This document shows, piece by piece, positions 22,570 to 34,159 of a DNA stretch of 64,000 bases. The translations under genes were made by a program, and so were the position numbers. The first letter of the stretch is position 1. The number at the start of each line of letters is the position of its first letter. The notes under the pieces are model-generated. The model did no database searches and was not told where the DNA came from. It saw only the letters and a list, made by a program, of their open reading frames with translations. Origin of the DNA: Archivesica marissinica (lineage: Eukaryota; Mollusca; Bivalvia; Venerida; Vesicomyidae); assembly GCA_014843695.1 (NCBI GenBank), contig CM026386.1, positions 17,155,363 through 17,219,362 on the forward strand. Reading direction: 5' to 3'.

Positions 22570-23250
22570 GATTACACGCGAACGCATGAACATGCTGTAT
22601 TCATGAATACGAACACTGATTACACGCGAACGCATGAACATGTTGTATTCATGAATACGAACACTGATTACACGCGAACGCATGAACATGCTGTATTCAT
22701 GAATACGAACACTGATTACACGCGAACGCATGAACATGCTGTATTCATGAATACGAACACTGATTACACGCGAACGCATGAACATGCTGTATTCATGAAT
22801 ACGAACACTGATTACACGCGAACGCATGAACATGCTGTATTCATGAATACGAACACTGATTACACGCGAACGCATGAACATGCTGTATTCATGAATACGA
22901 ACACTGATTACACGCGAACGCATGAACATGCTGTATTCATGAATACGAACACTGATTACACGCGAACGCATGAACATGCTGTATTCATGAATACGAACAC
23001 TGATTACACGCGAACGCATGAACATGCTGTATTCATGAATACGAACACTGATTACACGCGAACGCATGAACATGCTGTATTCATGAATACGAACACTGAT
23101 TACACGCGAACGCATGGACATGCTGTATTCATGAATACGAACACTGATTACACGCGAACGCATGAACATGCTGTATTCATGAATACGAACATTGATTACA
23201 CGCGAACGCATGAACATGCTGTATTCATGAATACGAACACTGATTACGAA
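22570..23250. repeat. 48-bp minisatellite, 14 near-identical copies
   Basis: The unit contains 'gattacacgcgaacgcatga' and the palindrome TATTCATGAATA. Only isolated single-base differences separate copies, so the array was homogenised recently. Both strands stay open (MNTNTDYTRTHEHAVF-like and its antisense). It lies inside gene B intron 1. Confidence 0.95.
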
Positions 23251-23425
23251 TACCCCATCCCTGATGATGATTGAGCTTATTTACCCTCGCCACCGGCGAA
23301 CCATATGGGCGAGCGACCCCATCCCTGAAATGTTGGTAGGTATTTATACTACACAATAAAGACAATTCCCAAGGTGGACTAACGAGGTTCTATGACTATG
23401 CAGTGTGTCAATCCATGTTTTGAAA

Positions 23426-23865
23426 GTTGTCATAGAGCAGTAGCGAGTTCGAGCCCAGCTGTTACGATTTTTTTATTTAATTTAAGTTTATTTAACGTCG
23501 CTACCGGTTGCCAATTTGAGTGACGGGCAGTTTACCTAACACCACCTTTCCTGGACAGACTCAAGTGGTTAACCAGTACTTGGTGCACCAGCCTCTGTAA
23601 GAAACTGCTCTAACGTTTTCATATAAAGTGACCGGGTCTGAGCGGGGCTCGAACCCGTGACCAATAGTGACGATAAGTTACAGTGGTATACAAGCGACCA
23701 CGGAGACGGACTGTTACGATTGTGTCCTTAGGCAAGCCATTTAAATTCCACATTGCCTCTTCTCTCTCCCTCGTGGCGATGGATTCCAGCAGGAATGAGG
23801 TCTCGATTGTGATTAATTTAAGTAGTATGAACTTGTTTCGCAATCGAAATAATATAAATTGGGAT
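23426..23865 (+). repeat. SINE-D split by a nested SINE-B
   Basis: The left piece (23440-23469) has 'gcgagttcgagcccagctgt'. The right piece (23711-23865) has 'cttaggcaagccatttaaat', 'ccctcgtggcgatggattcc' and the tail 'gaacttgtttcgcaatcga'. Joined across the nested element, they give the same order as 3640-3815. Confidence 0.85.
23459..23721 (-). repeat. SINE-B, full length, nested in SINE-D, 11-bp target-site duplication
   Basis: The element is 23470-23710 (241 bp), flanked by identical CTGTTACGATT at 23459-23469 and 23711-23721. In reverse: tRNA-like head (TCCGTCTCCGTGGTCGC-like box A region, then 'acgggttcgagccccgctc'), core with 'gtgcaccaagtactggttaa', tail with 'caaccggtagcgacgttaaa' and an A-rich end. 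The tail matches SINE-A although the heads differ. Confidence 0.92.
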
Positions 23866-24290
23866 AAACTAATAGGTACTTGAAACCAATATTAATCCAT
23901 TTTGTAAGCAAACTGCCAAACTGTCTTGCATTCTAATACCATGTCCGGAAATTGATACGTGTATTATATGCATCGTACAAACTGTATGCTATTGGGAAAT
24001 AAAATATGTTTATAAAGTAATCACATACAGACGCCCACATGCAATAACCATGGTTCCTGGTCCCCCTATGTACCAACACAATCATGTGTTACTGGTACAC
24101 AGCATTATCTGCTCGAAGGCAGGGGTATCATTGGGTACCACCAACTCACTGTAGCCAGGTTTTAGATTTACCTTTCGGATATAATGCATATTACCGGTAC
24201 GCGACATGCTTAGGGTTATAGGGTTAGGATTAAGTTTAGGGTTAGCGTTAGAGTAGCCTGGGAAAAGTCGGATAAATATATTGTAACATC
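23866..24290. other. No gene seen; TTAGGG-like degenerate run
   Basis: The only structure is a degenerate telomere-like stretch at 24208-24250 ('gcttagggttatagggttag' then 'tttagggttagcgtta'). A second such run is at 24803-24850. Confidence 0.5.
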
Positions 24291-24694
24291 CAGGGCCGTC
24301 GCTGGAGCTATTTTCATGATACGCACGGCCAAATATGCCTGTTTGAAATGAAGCAATTTCCTGCATTTCAGTGCATTTTGTAACATACAAGTGCAGGACT
24401 AAAGTTATCTGACAAACCATATAAAGGTATAAACTAAGGCTAGATGTATAATATACATGATCTATCGCCCTTATCAATTAAACAAGCATGTAAAATAGCA
24501 CAAACTAAATTTCGAGATGCACCATATTTGCAATGGGCTCAATTATTCCACCACTACACACATCCCGGCGCCTATGTATCCCTACTACCCCCTCCCCCCT
24601 GGGGTTTTATTGCATTTTTGGAGCTTTCATTTTTTCATTTTCTGAGACCAATGATACGCACATGCGTACTTGCGTATGCCCAGCGACGGGCCTG
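24291..24694. mobile_element. 404-bp hAT MITE, deletion derivative of the 36269-41345 transposon
   Basis: Ends CAGGGCCGTCGCTGG and CCAGCGACGGGCCTG are inverted repeats with one mismatch. The left 170 bp ('atgatacgcacggccaaata', 'caatttcctgcatttca', 'gcattttgtaacata', 'taaaggtataaa') match 36269-36512. The right 225 bp ('tatcgcccttatcaattaaa', 'atttcgagatgcaccatatt', 'ctgagaccaatgatacgcac') match 41113-41345. All transposase sequence is missing. No matching 8-bp target-site duplication is visible. Confidence 0.88.
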
Positions 24695-24846
24695 AGTCAT
24701 CGACACTATTAATTGGACTGTATTGAGTCAGAAGTTAAAAAATTGAAAATCGACAGACTGGTACCCAGGCTAGAGGAAGGGTACCGGGGCTAGTGTTACT
24801 AACTGTTAGGGTAAGGGACAGTGTTAAGGTTAGAGTTAGGGTAAGT

Positions 24847-25302
24847 CTTAGGACTGGGCTTCGCGTATATGTATCTGCACTAATCGTACATACCGGTAAA
24901 GTGCTTAGGACTGGGCTTCGCGTATATGTATCTGCACTAATCGTACATACCGGTAAAGTGCTTAGGACTGGGCTTCGCGTATATTTATCTGCACTAATCG
25001 TACATACCGGTAAAGTGCTTAGGACTGGGCTTCGCGTATATTTATCTGCACTAATCGTACATACCGGTAAAGTGCTTAGGACTGGGCTTCGCGTATATGT
25101 ATCTGCACTAATCGTACATACCGGTAAAGTGCTTAGGACTGGGCTTCGCGTATATGTATCTGCACTAATCGTACATACCGGTAAAGTGCTTAGGACTGGG
25201 CTTCGCGTATATTTATCTGCACTAATCGTACATACCGGTAAAGTGCTTAGGACTGGGCTTCGCGTATATTTATCTGCACTAATCGTACATACCGGTAAAG
25301 TG
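24847..25302. repeat. 57-bp minisatellite, 8 copies, duplicated tetramer
   Basis: The unit begins 'cttaggactgggcttcgcgt' and ends 'acataccggtaaagtg'. One position distinguishes copies (ATATGTATCT or ATATTTATCT) in the order G,G,T,T,G,G,T,T, so a four-unit block (228 bp) was duplicated whole. Confidence 0.95.
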
Positions 25303-25343
25303 CAACACTTTCAATCAACTGCGCAACTCAAGACTAACCCTTA

Positions 25344-25620
25344 ATTGCCCTGTATGGGATACACATGTATCGAAAGAGATTGGGCCGGCATTCTGGATAG
25401 AACTTGACCATTCAGCCTCTTTCCAGGAACAATGTTTAAATGACACTCTCTCTCCCTCTCCCTCTCTCGCACGCAATTTATTATATTTAACGGAAATTGC
25501 CCTGTTTGGGATACAAACGTATCGAAAGAGATTGGGCCATCATCCTTGGTAGAACTTGACCATTCAGCCTCTTTCCTGGAGCAATGTTTAAATCATTCTC
25601 TCGCACAACACACATTGAAC
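25344..25620. repeat. Two copies of a 152-bp repeat
   Basis: 'attgccctgtatgggataca' at 25344 and 'attgccctgtttgggataca' at 25496 start copies that share 'gtatcgaaagagattgggcc', 'gaacttgaccattcagcctc' and 'caatgtttaaat'. A CT-rich stretch separates them. Confidence 0.8.
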
Positions 25621-25899
25621 TGAAAGTGCACTTTTATAAATCACGCATGTACCCAAATAATATTTACCAGTATATTGGTAAGACTTGCTCCTACACAGTC
25701 CTACTTGTATGTTGTATTTGGTGTATGAAGTGCAAAATCGGCACCCTCCGACTCTGTAACAACAACGTACGTAATGAACGTAACTGACGTCACATCCGCA
25801 ACACGCTGCGCGCGCAGACTTCTGTAACTCACAAAGTGTGTTTCTTTGATTACCCTTGTTTGAAATGTTCCGCATGATGTCGATATTAGATTAAATAAC

Positions 25900-28800
25900 T
25901 TTCAGACCGATGCATAGTTCCACTGAGGCTGTCGGACCGATGCATAGTCCCACTGAGGCTGTCGGACCAATGCATAGTCCCACTGAGGTTGTCAGACGGA
26001 TGCATAGTCCCACTGAGGCTGTCATACCAATGCATAGTCTCACTGAGGCTGTCAGACAAATGCATAGTCCCACTGAGGCTGTCAGACCAATGCATAGTCC
26101 CACTGAGGCTGTCGGACCAATGCATAGTCCCACTGAGGCTGTCAGACCAATGCATAGTCCCACTGAGGCTGTCAGACCGATGCATAGTCCCACTGAGGCT
26201 GTCGGACGGATGCATAGTCCCACTGAGGCTGTCAGACCAATGCATAGTCCCACTGAGGCTGTCATACCGATGCATAGTTCCACTGAGGCTGTCAGACCGA
26301 CGCATAGTCCCACTGAGGCTGCCAGACCAATGCATAGTCCCACTGAGGCTGTCGGACCAATGCATAGTCCCACTGAGGCTGTCAGACCGATGCATAGTCC
26401 CACTGAGGCTGTCGGACCAATGCATAGTCCCACTGAGGTTGTCAGACGGATGCATAGTCCCACTGAGGCTGTCAGACCTAGGCATAGTTCCAATGAGGCT
26501 GTCAGACCTAGGCATAGTCCCACTGAGGCTGTCAGACCAATGAATAGTCCCACTGAGGCTGTCGGACCGATGCATACTCCCACTGATGCTGTCAGACCGA
26601 TGTATAATCCCACTGAGGCTGTCAGACCGATGCATAGTCCCACTGAGGCTGTCAGACCGATGCATAGTCCCACTGAGGCTGTCAGACCGATGCATAGTCC
26701 CACTGAGGCTGTCAGACCAATGCATAGTCCCACTGAGGCTGTCAGACCAATGCATAGTCCCAATGAGGCTGTCAGACCAATGCATAGTCCCACTGAGGCT
26801 GTCAGACCAATGCATAGTCCCACTGAGGCAATCAGACCGATGCATAGTTCCACTGAGGCTGTCGGACCAATGCATAGTCCCAATGAGGCTGTCAGACGGA
26901 TGCATAGTCCCACTGAGGCTGTCAGACCAATGCATAGTCCCACTGAGGCTGTCGGACCAATGCATAGTCCCAATGAGGCTGTCAGACCAATGCATAGTCC
27001 AACTGAGGCTGTCAGACCGATGCATAGTCCCACTGAGGCTGTCAGACGGATGCATAGTCCCACTGAGGATGTCAGACCAATGCATAGTCCCACTGAGGAT
27101 GTCAGACCAATGCATAGTCCCACTGAGGCTGTCAGACCAATGCATAGTCCCAATGAGGCTGTCAGACCAATGCATAGTCCCAATGAGGCTGTCATACCAA
27201 TGCATAGTCCCACTGAGGCTATCAGACCGATGCATAGTCCCACTGAGGCTGTCCGACCAATGCATAGTCCCACTGAGGCTGTCAGACCAATGCATAGTCC
27301 CACTGAGGCTGTCAGACGGATGCATAGTCCCACTGAGGCTGTCAGACCAATGCATAGTCCCACTGAGGCTGTCAGACCAATGCATAGTCCCACTGAGGCT
27401 GTCGGACCAATGCATAGTCCCACTGAGGCTGTCAGACCAATGCATAGTCCCACTGAGGCTGTCAGACCGATGCATAGTCCCACTGAGGCTGTCGGACGGA
27501 TGCATAGTCCCACTGAGGCTGTCAGACCAATGCATAGTCCCACTGAGGCTGTCATACCGATGCATAGTTCCACTGAGGCTGTCAGACCGACGCATAGTCC
27601 CACTGAGGCTGCCAGACCAATGCATAGTCCCACTGAGGCTGTCAGACCAATGCATAGTCCCACTGAGGCTGTCAGACCGATGCATAGTCCCACTGAGGCT
27701 GTCAGACCAATGCATAGTCCCACTGAGGTTGTCAGACGGATGCATAGTCCCACTGAGGCTGTCAGACCTAGGCATAGTTCCAATGAGGCTGTCAGACCGA
27801 TGCATAGTCCCACTGAGGCTGTCAGACCAATGAATAGTCCCACTGAGGCTGTCGGACCGATGCATACTCCCACTGATGCTGTCAGACCGATGTATAATCC
27901 CACTGAGGCTGTCAGACCGATGCATAGTCCCACTGAGGCTGTCAGACCGATGCATAGTCCCACCGAGGCTGTCAGACCGATGCATAGTCCCACTGAGGCT
28001 GTCAGACCAATGCATAGACCCACTGAGGCTGTCAGACCAATGCATAGTCCCAATGAGGCTGTCAGACCAATGCATAGTCCCACTGAGGCTGTCGGACCAA
28101 TGCATAGTCCCACTGAGGCAATCAGACCGATGCATAGTTCCACTGAGGCTGTCGGACCAATGCATAGTCCCAATGAGGCTGTCAGACGGATGCATAGTCC
28201 CACTGAGGCTGTCAGACCAATGCATAGTCCCACTGAGGCTGTCGGACCAATGCATAGTCCCAATGAGGCTGTCAGACCAATGCATAGTCCAACTGAGGCT
28301 GTCAGACCGATGCATAGTCCCACTGAGGCTGTCAGACGGATGCATAGTCCCACTGAGGCTGTCAGACCAAGGCATAGTCCCACTGAGGCTGTCAGACCAA
28401 TGCATAGTCCCAATGAGGCTGTCAGACCAATGCATAGTCCCAATGAGGCTGTCAGACCAATGCATAGTCCCACTGAGGCTGTCAGACCAATGCATAGTCC
28501 CACTGAGGCTGTCAGACCAATGCATAGTCCCACTGAGGCTGTCAGACCAATGCATAGTCCCACTGAGGCTATCAGACCGATGCATAGTCCCACTGAGGCT
28601 GTCGGACCAATGCATAGTCCCACTGAGGCTGTCAGACCAATGCATAGTCCCACTGAGGCTGTCAGACGGATGCATAGTCCCACTGAGGCTGTCAGACCAA
28701 TGCATAGTCCCAATGAGGCTGTCAGACCAATGCATAGTCCCACTGAGGCTGTCAGACCGATGCATAGTCCCAATGAGGCTGTCAGACGGATGCATAGTCC

Positions 28801-30412
28801 CACAGAGGCTGTCAGACGGATGCATAGTCCCACTGAGGCTGTCAGACCAATGCATAGTCCCACTGAGGCTGTCAGACCAATGCATAGTCCCACTGAGGCT
28901 GTCAGACCAATGCATAGTCCCATTGAGGCTGTCACATCGACGCATAGTCCCACTGAGGATGTCAGACCGACGCATAGTCCCAGTGAGGCTGTCAGACCGA
29001 TGCATAGTCCCACTGAGACTGTCAGACGGATGCATAGTCCCACTGAGGCTGTCAGACCAATGCATAGTCCCACTGAGGCTGTCAGACCAATGCATAGTCC
29101 CAATGAGGCTGTCAGACCAATGCATAGTCCCACTGAGGCTGTCAGACCAATGCATAGTCCCACTGAGGCTATCAGACCGATGCATAGTCCCACTGAGGCT
29201 GTCAGACCAATGCATAGTCCCACTGAGGCTGTCCGACGGATGCATAGTCCCACTGAGGCTGTCAGACCAATGCATAGTCCCACTGAGGCTGTCAGACGGA
29301 TGCATAGTCCCACTGAGGCTGTCAGACCAATGCATAGTCCCAATGAGGCTGTCAGACCAATGCATAGTCCCACTGAGGCTGTCAGACCGATGCATAGTCC
29401 CACTGAGGCTGTCAGACGGATGCATAGTCCCACAGAGGCTGTCAGACCAATGCATAGTCCCACTGAGGCTGTCAGACCAATGCATAGTCCCACTGAGGTT
29501 GTCAGACGGATGCATAGTCCCACTGAGGCTGTCAGACCAATGCATAGTCCCACTGAGGCTGTCAGACCAATGCATAGTCCCACTGAGGCTGTCAGACCAA
29601 TGCATAGTCCCACTGAGGCTGTCAGACCAATACATAGTCCCATTGAGGCTGTCACACCGACGCATAGTCCCACTGAGGATGTCAGACCGACGCATAGTCT
29701 CAATGAGGCTGTCAGACCGACGCATAGTCCCGCTGAGGCTGTCAGACCGATACATAGTCCCGCTGAGTCTGTCAGATCGATGCATAGTCCCGCTGAGGCT
29801 GTCATACCGATGTATAGTCCCATTGAGGCTGTCAGACCGATGCATAGTCCCACTGAGGCTGTCAGACCGATGCATAGTTCCACTGAGGCTGTCCGACCAA
29901 TGCATAGTCCCATTGAGGCTGTCAGACCAATGCATAGTCCCACTGAGGCTGTCAGACCGACGCATAGTCCCAATGAGGCTGTCAGACCGACGCATAGTCC
30001 CACTGAGGCTGTCAGACCGATGCATAGTTCCGCTGAGGCTGTCCGACCGATACATAGTCCCGCTGAGTCTGTCAGATCGATGCATAGTCCCATTGAGGCT
30101 GTCAGACCGATGCATAGTTCCACTGAGGCTGTCAGACCGATGCATAGTCCCATTGAGGCTGTCAGACCGATGCATAGTTCCACTGAGGCTGTCAGACCGA
30201 TGCATAGTCCCATTGAGGCTGTCAGACCGATGCATAGTCCCACTGAGGCTGTCAGACCGATGCATAGTCCCGCTGAGGCTGTCAGACCGATGCATAGTCC
30301 CATTGAGGCTGTCAGACCGATGCATAGTCCCACTGAGGCTGTCAGACCGATGCATAGTCCCGCTGAGGCTGTCAGACCGTTGCATAGTCCCATTGAGGCT
30401 GCCAAGTTTCAG
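25900..30412. repeat. 30-bp minisatellite, about 150 copies, 4.5 kb, with higher-order structure
   Basis: The unit is 'gatgcatagtcccactgagg' plus 'ctgtcagacc'. The 30-bp phase is unbroken for about 4.5 kb. Rare variants repeat at 1,290 bp (43 units): 26251/27541, 26581/27871 and 26821/28111. Another block repeats at 720 bp (28921/29641). No frame on the + strand and two on the - strand contain a stop for long stretches, up to 1,504 codons, because the unit lacks stops and its length is a multiple of three. I regard these ORFs as by-products. It lies inside gene B intron 1. Confidence 0.95.
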
Positions 30413-30589
30413 TAACGGGATTTGAAACTTGAATCAGAAATTATCTTGAAAAAATGTTATTTGTTTAGCATTTATATCAACTAAAACATATAGATATGCA
30501 CGTATAAAGATGTCAACTAGCTATTCGTTTGATTATTTTCTTCTTCCTATTATAAGCTACATTTCCGTTGCTATTCATGTATGTACATA

Positions 30590-30697
30590 TATCGGAGTCT
30601 GATCTACAAATACTATTAGATGCTTTGAATAACTGGTGTATTTTAAATAAAATGAATGTCAATGCCTCAAAGAGTAATATTGTATTTTCGTCCTAAA
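30590..30697 (+). pseudogene. LINE reverse transcriptase, upstream fragment
   Basis: Before the main ORF a different frame reads ISESDLQILLDALNNWCILN, then KMNVNASKSNIVFSS and a TAA. This is the palm/thumb border typical of LINE reverse transcriptases (LxxWCxxNxMxxNxxKSxxxxF). A frameshift separates it from the ORF at 30768, so this copy is dead even before its 5' truncation is considered. Confidence 0.7.
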
Positions 30698-30767
30698 TCG
30701 GTACAGTAATATATGTACCGTCAACTTTATATGTGGTATTAAATTAATACAAGTTGTTGATAAGTAT

Positions 30768-31787
30768 ATGTATCTTGGTGTGTTGTTAAGTGAACATGTG
30801 GATTATAACATAATGACTAAAGCAGTAGCTCAAAGTGCTAGCCGTGCCCTTGGTCTCTTAATTGCCAAATGTAAAGTTCTAGGGGGTGTCCCATATGTTG
30901 TATATACCAAACTTTATGAGTCTACAGTGCAACCTGTTATAAATTACAGTGCACCAATATGGGGCTTCAAAACATTTTCATGTATAGATTCAGTTCATAA
31001 CAGAGCAATGAGGTTCTTTTTGGGTGTAGGCAAATACACTCCAAATACTGCCATTGCAGGAGAAATGGGTTGGAAGCCGACTGTTGTATGGCAGTGGAAA
31101 AGCATATGTTTATTCTGGTCCAAAATATCGTCAATGGATACACATCGTATGAACAAACGCATAGCACTTTGGGTGGCTTCTAAGGCAAATGTTTCATGTA
31201 AAAATTGGTATTATTTAATTGTAAAAGTATTTAATGAAAATAATTTAAGTATGTTTGCAAATATTACCGAGCCTAAGCCATCATCATTAGTATTCTCAAT
31301 GGAAAGTAAACTAATGGCTAGGTTCAAATTAAACTGGTTTACATCTATTAATGGAGATGTTGGTATATCGGGTCGAGGTAGAAATAAATTACGGTTGTAT
31401 AAGCTATTTAAAACAGAATTCAAAGTAGAAGACTACTGTATGATGTTTTTACCTCTTAGTCATAGAGCTGCTTTGAGTAAATTTCGTTGTGGTGTTGCAC
31501 CAATAAGAATAGAGACGGGCAGGTACGAGAATCTGAGTGTAGATCAAAGGAAATGTCCATTCTGTGACTCCGTTGAAAATGAACTACATGTTATTTTGCA
31601 ATGTTGTACGTATGCAGATATTAGGTTACCGCTTATTAGAAAAACAATGGGTATTTATGGTAATTTTATTAATCTTTCTGATTCAGAAAAGTTTGTTTTA
31701 ATTTTCTCCAGCAAGGAACTGATAAGATTATGTGCCAAAACCTGTTTTGAAATTCTTCAAAAACGACGGTTTTTGACGTGTAAATAA
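30768..31787 (+). pseudogene. LINE ORF2 C-terminal part (RT thumb to zinc-knuckle)
   Basis: This 339-codon frame covers the C-terminal third of a LINE ORF2. It starts YLGVLLSEH, matching the 'YLG' strand after the RT palm. It continues with the thumb segment (SRALGLLIAK, YTKLYESTVQPVINY, IWGF, AMRFFLGVGKYTPN) and ends with a C-terminal cysteine motif (CPFCDS-x4-ELHVILQC). The polymerase active-site region and any endonuclease are missing, so the product cannot be active. It could be assigned to a LINE clade by alignment. From sight I would only say non-LTR, of a type common in invertebrates. It sits in gene B intron 1 in the same orientation as the gene. Confidence 0.85.
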
Positions 31788-32517
31788 AATCAGTATGTTA
31801 TGCAGTTCATAGATTGTAATATATATATATTTAGCATGTAAATAATGTATCTCAATTGTTTCTTAATACTATGAATACTTTTTTATTGCCAACTAAATAG
31901 TCTATGATAATCAGTTCATCACTGATCTGATCAGAGGTGATAATTGTTTTTGTATACCATTTTTTAATTAATAAGCGCGTTAGTGCTCTTTTTCAATATC
32001 AGTGTTTTAATACATATTTTAAGCACTTCTTAGATAAGATTAGCGTAGGCAATTTAGATTTAACACATTTATATCTAAGATTAGGTCTTGTTTTGGACCG
32101 AGAATCTCACTGATAGCGGTTACCCATGGTGACGTTTTGCGGCTGTGGTGTAATGGTGGCAATGTGCCCGTCACCATTTTGACGATTGTCTTCAGTTTGT
32201 GAGAGTATCGGTCTGGATCAACCTATATAAACTCTAGTTTTAAGAAACTTATATGTTGAATCGTGTTCTATTGTGAATTGTTACTGTTACTGTCTCTTAT
32301 AATTCATTATTGAGTGGCAATGTACATCGATATGTTTTTATTATATTGTATGTTGTTTGTTGTACATTGATGAGACGTAAATAAAGAATAAAATCTATAA
32401 TATAACCATGCGCATGTATATTGATTTGTTTAATTGATATATTTATGAGTTGTAAAGTTAATTGTTTGCGATTATCGTGCATTGTATAATATGAATACCG
32501 TGTCTATTTATACGAAC

Positions 32518-32645
32518 AAGCTGTCCGTTTCTTACGGAGGTTGATGCACCAAGTACTGGTTAACCGCTGGAGTCTGTCCAGGAAAGGTGTTGTTAGGTAA
32601 ACTGCCCGCCGCTCAAATGAGCAACCTGTAGCGACGCTAAATAAA
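32518..32645 (+). repeat. SINE-B, 5'-truncated
   Basis: 'gatgcaccaagtactggtta', 'gtctgtccaggaaaggtgtt', 'taggtaaactgcccg', then the shared tail ('gagcaacctgtagcgacgct' then 'aaataaac'). The tRNA head is missing. Confidence 0.8.
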
Positions 32646-33074
32646 CGTTAATAAGAACATAAATATATGCAAATGTATTATTATTACATATAAGCTACAT
32701 GTACTTACAAGACGGGCAACAACTACAAAAAAAAACATTTAAAAAGATGCATCGTAATAAGCAAAACAAAGTCTACTACAAATTCTTCCAAAATATTAAA
32801 CATTCAATCAATAAACAGTGTTTATGCGGTCTTCAAACTACGTGAAAGTAGAATTTCATATAACTCTCGGCTATGCTCCTGCATTGGTTTAAGCATATTG
32901 ATTTATCATATTACATAATATACATTGAGAAATAGACATAAACACACATTTATATCATGCTATGTGGATTGAACTGAAAGCTGCAAGCTTATGGTAATTC
33001 TTTCCACTAAGCTCCTGTTCAAAGTGAGTTTTGTTTATTATTTGTGTTTATGCTAAAATTAATAATAATGAATT

Positions 33075-33204
33075 TAAACCGAGGTATCATGTATCGGTGG
33101 TGTACATCGGACATATGAAAGAACCAGTGGTGTTTCTGGAATTGGAGCGACATCTGTATCACGCACTAGCCTCCACACAATGAATTGAGCGATATGCATC
33201 TGGA
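33075..33204 (+). repeat. Diverged SINE-A core, interrupted by R1
   Basis: 'ttaaaccgaggtatcatgta', 'gaaagaaccagtgg' and 'tctgtatcacgcactagcct' follow the SINE-A order. The tail of the same SINE appears to resume at 33665-33712 ('ggaggtgtcgctccggggga' then 'gcaacgataaataaac'), with R1 in between. Confidence 0.6.
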
Positions 33205-33664
33205 TGTCAGACACCGCTATTGCAATTTCCATAGGCCACCATTATAACACACAGTGCCATTATATTTTCCCCAAAAATAGTTTGGCACAAACGACAGTAG
33301 TTTTCAACAGACTGGCATTTGAGCCACTGGAACATGTCAAATTTCAATGGGGTTGACCGATTGCGGTTTTTTTTATTTCCCACTAAAGGCACCCACCCCC
33401 TACTCTGAAGGTAATTTGGTGATGAATGTTGCACTGACACCTGCATTTATAATATGCTGTTTATTTGCCACAAATAGTGTGCAATGTTTTTTAAATATTC
33501 CAAAATGCAGCACATATATTGTATTTTAATATTTAGAAGTCCTTTTCACTATTTGTGACAATACCTACTCAGCCCATCAGTTCATGTATAAAAAATAACT
33601 CTTAAGGGGTTCCCTGCACTTTTTAACCAATCCCAGACCACTATATCAATAACACCGTCTGGCA
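33205..33664 (-). repeat. Interspersed repeat R1, longer copy 2
   Basis: Reverse complement of the 536-890 repeat plus about 110 bp that copy 1 lacks. Its ends read GTCAGACACCGCTATTG and CAATAACACCGTCTGG, imperfect terminal inverted repeats. It appears inserted in a SINE-A-like element 116 bp upstream of gene B exon 2. Confidence 0.7.
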
Positions 33665-33779
33665 TGGAGGTGTCGCTCCGGGGGAAAACCAGTGAGGCAA
33701 CGATAAATAAACATATCATGAAAGAAACAACACACAAACAAAAACAAATCAGAATCCAATCGAACATGTGTATTTTCAG

Positions 33780-33822
33780 TTTGACCGTGGCACACAAAAG
33801 AAGAGGGAAGACACTAGAGCAG
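33780..33822 (+). CDS. Gene B exon 2: 43-nt micro-exon finishing the TM helix
   Basis: The acceptor ATGTGTATTTTCAG ends at 33779. One base completes the split Val codon, and 14 codons read LTVAHKRRGKTLEQ. The donor is GTAGGC at 33823. It has the same length, same entry phase 2, same exit phase 0 and same CAG|GTA end as gene A exon 2. It supplies the last hydrophobic residues and a basic patch (HKRRGK) that should sit at the cytoplasmic face. An 11.7-kb intron full of repeats separates it from exon 1. Confidence 0.68.
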
Positions 33823-33897
33823 GTAGGCAGACCTCAATACTACTTGCTTATTGTTTTAACAATAGACTATGCCGTATATAAATATCATATGACATCT

Positions 33898-34159
33898 AAA
33901 ATTCCAGGGATCGCAGGTTCGATCCCCCGTTTGACCCTAATGAGATTAACAGTCTTTCAGATGAGACTTTAAACCGAGGTCTCGTGTCGGTGCTGTACAC
34001 CGTGCACGTAAAAGAACCAGAGGATACTCTGTAATGGGTCTCTGTCTGTATCATTGCACTATCCTCCAAAATCTAAAATGACTAATCTCTTCAGGAGGCG
34101 TCGCTCATATGGGCAACCGGTAGCGACGATAAATAAACGTAAAACACACACAAATTCCA
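33898..34159 (+). repeat. SINE-A, 5'-truncated in the tRNA head
   Basis: Starts within the anticodon arm ('tccagggatcgcaggttcga') and runs through the core to the tail end 'cgtaaaacacaca' at about 34150. AAATTCCA occurs at 33898-33905 and 34152-34159, a plausible 8-bp target-site duplication overlapping the truncated end. Confidence 0.8.

Larger units (their letters stand above)
30590..32395 (+). mobile_element. 5'-truncated non-LTR retrotransposon (LINE), with 3' UTR
   Basis: It begins inside the reverse transcriptase domain (see CDS entries). The 3' part runs through non-coding sequence to an end with 'acattgatgagacgtaaata' then AAAGAATAAAA. A second copy of just this 3' end lies at 43925-44050, which fixes the 3' boundary near 32395. 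The 5' truncation point, close to the end of the 30-bp array, fits abortive reverse transcription. Confidence 0.8.

Noticed and set aside
22519..23274. ORFs with 16-residue repeats in the 48-bp array
   Set aside because: Sense and antisense frames are both open because the unit has no stops. The location is intronic.
25886..30425. Giant ORFs of 415 to 1,504 codons on both strands
   Set aside because: They are translations of one 30-bp repeat in five frames at once. A real gene would favour one frame and show a start context, domain or splice signal.
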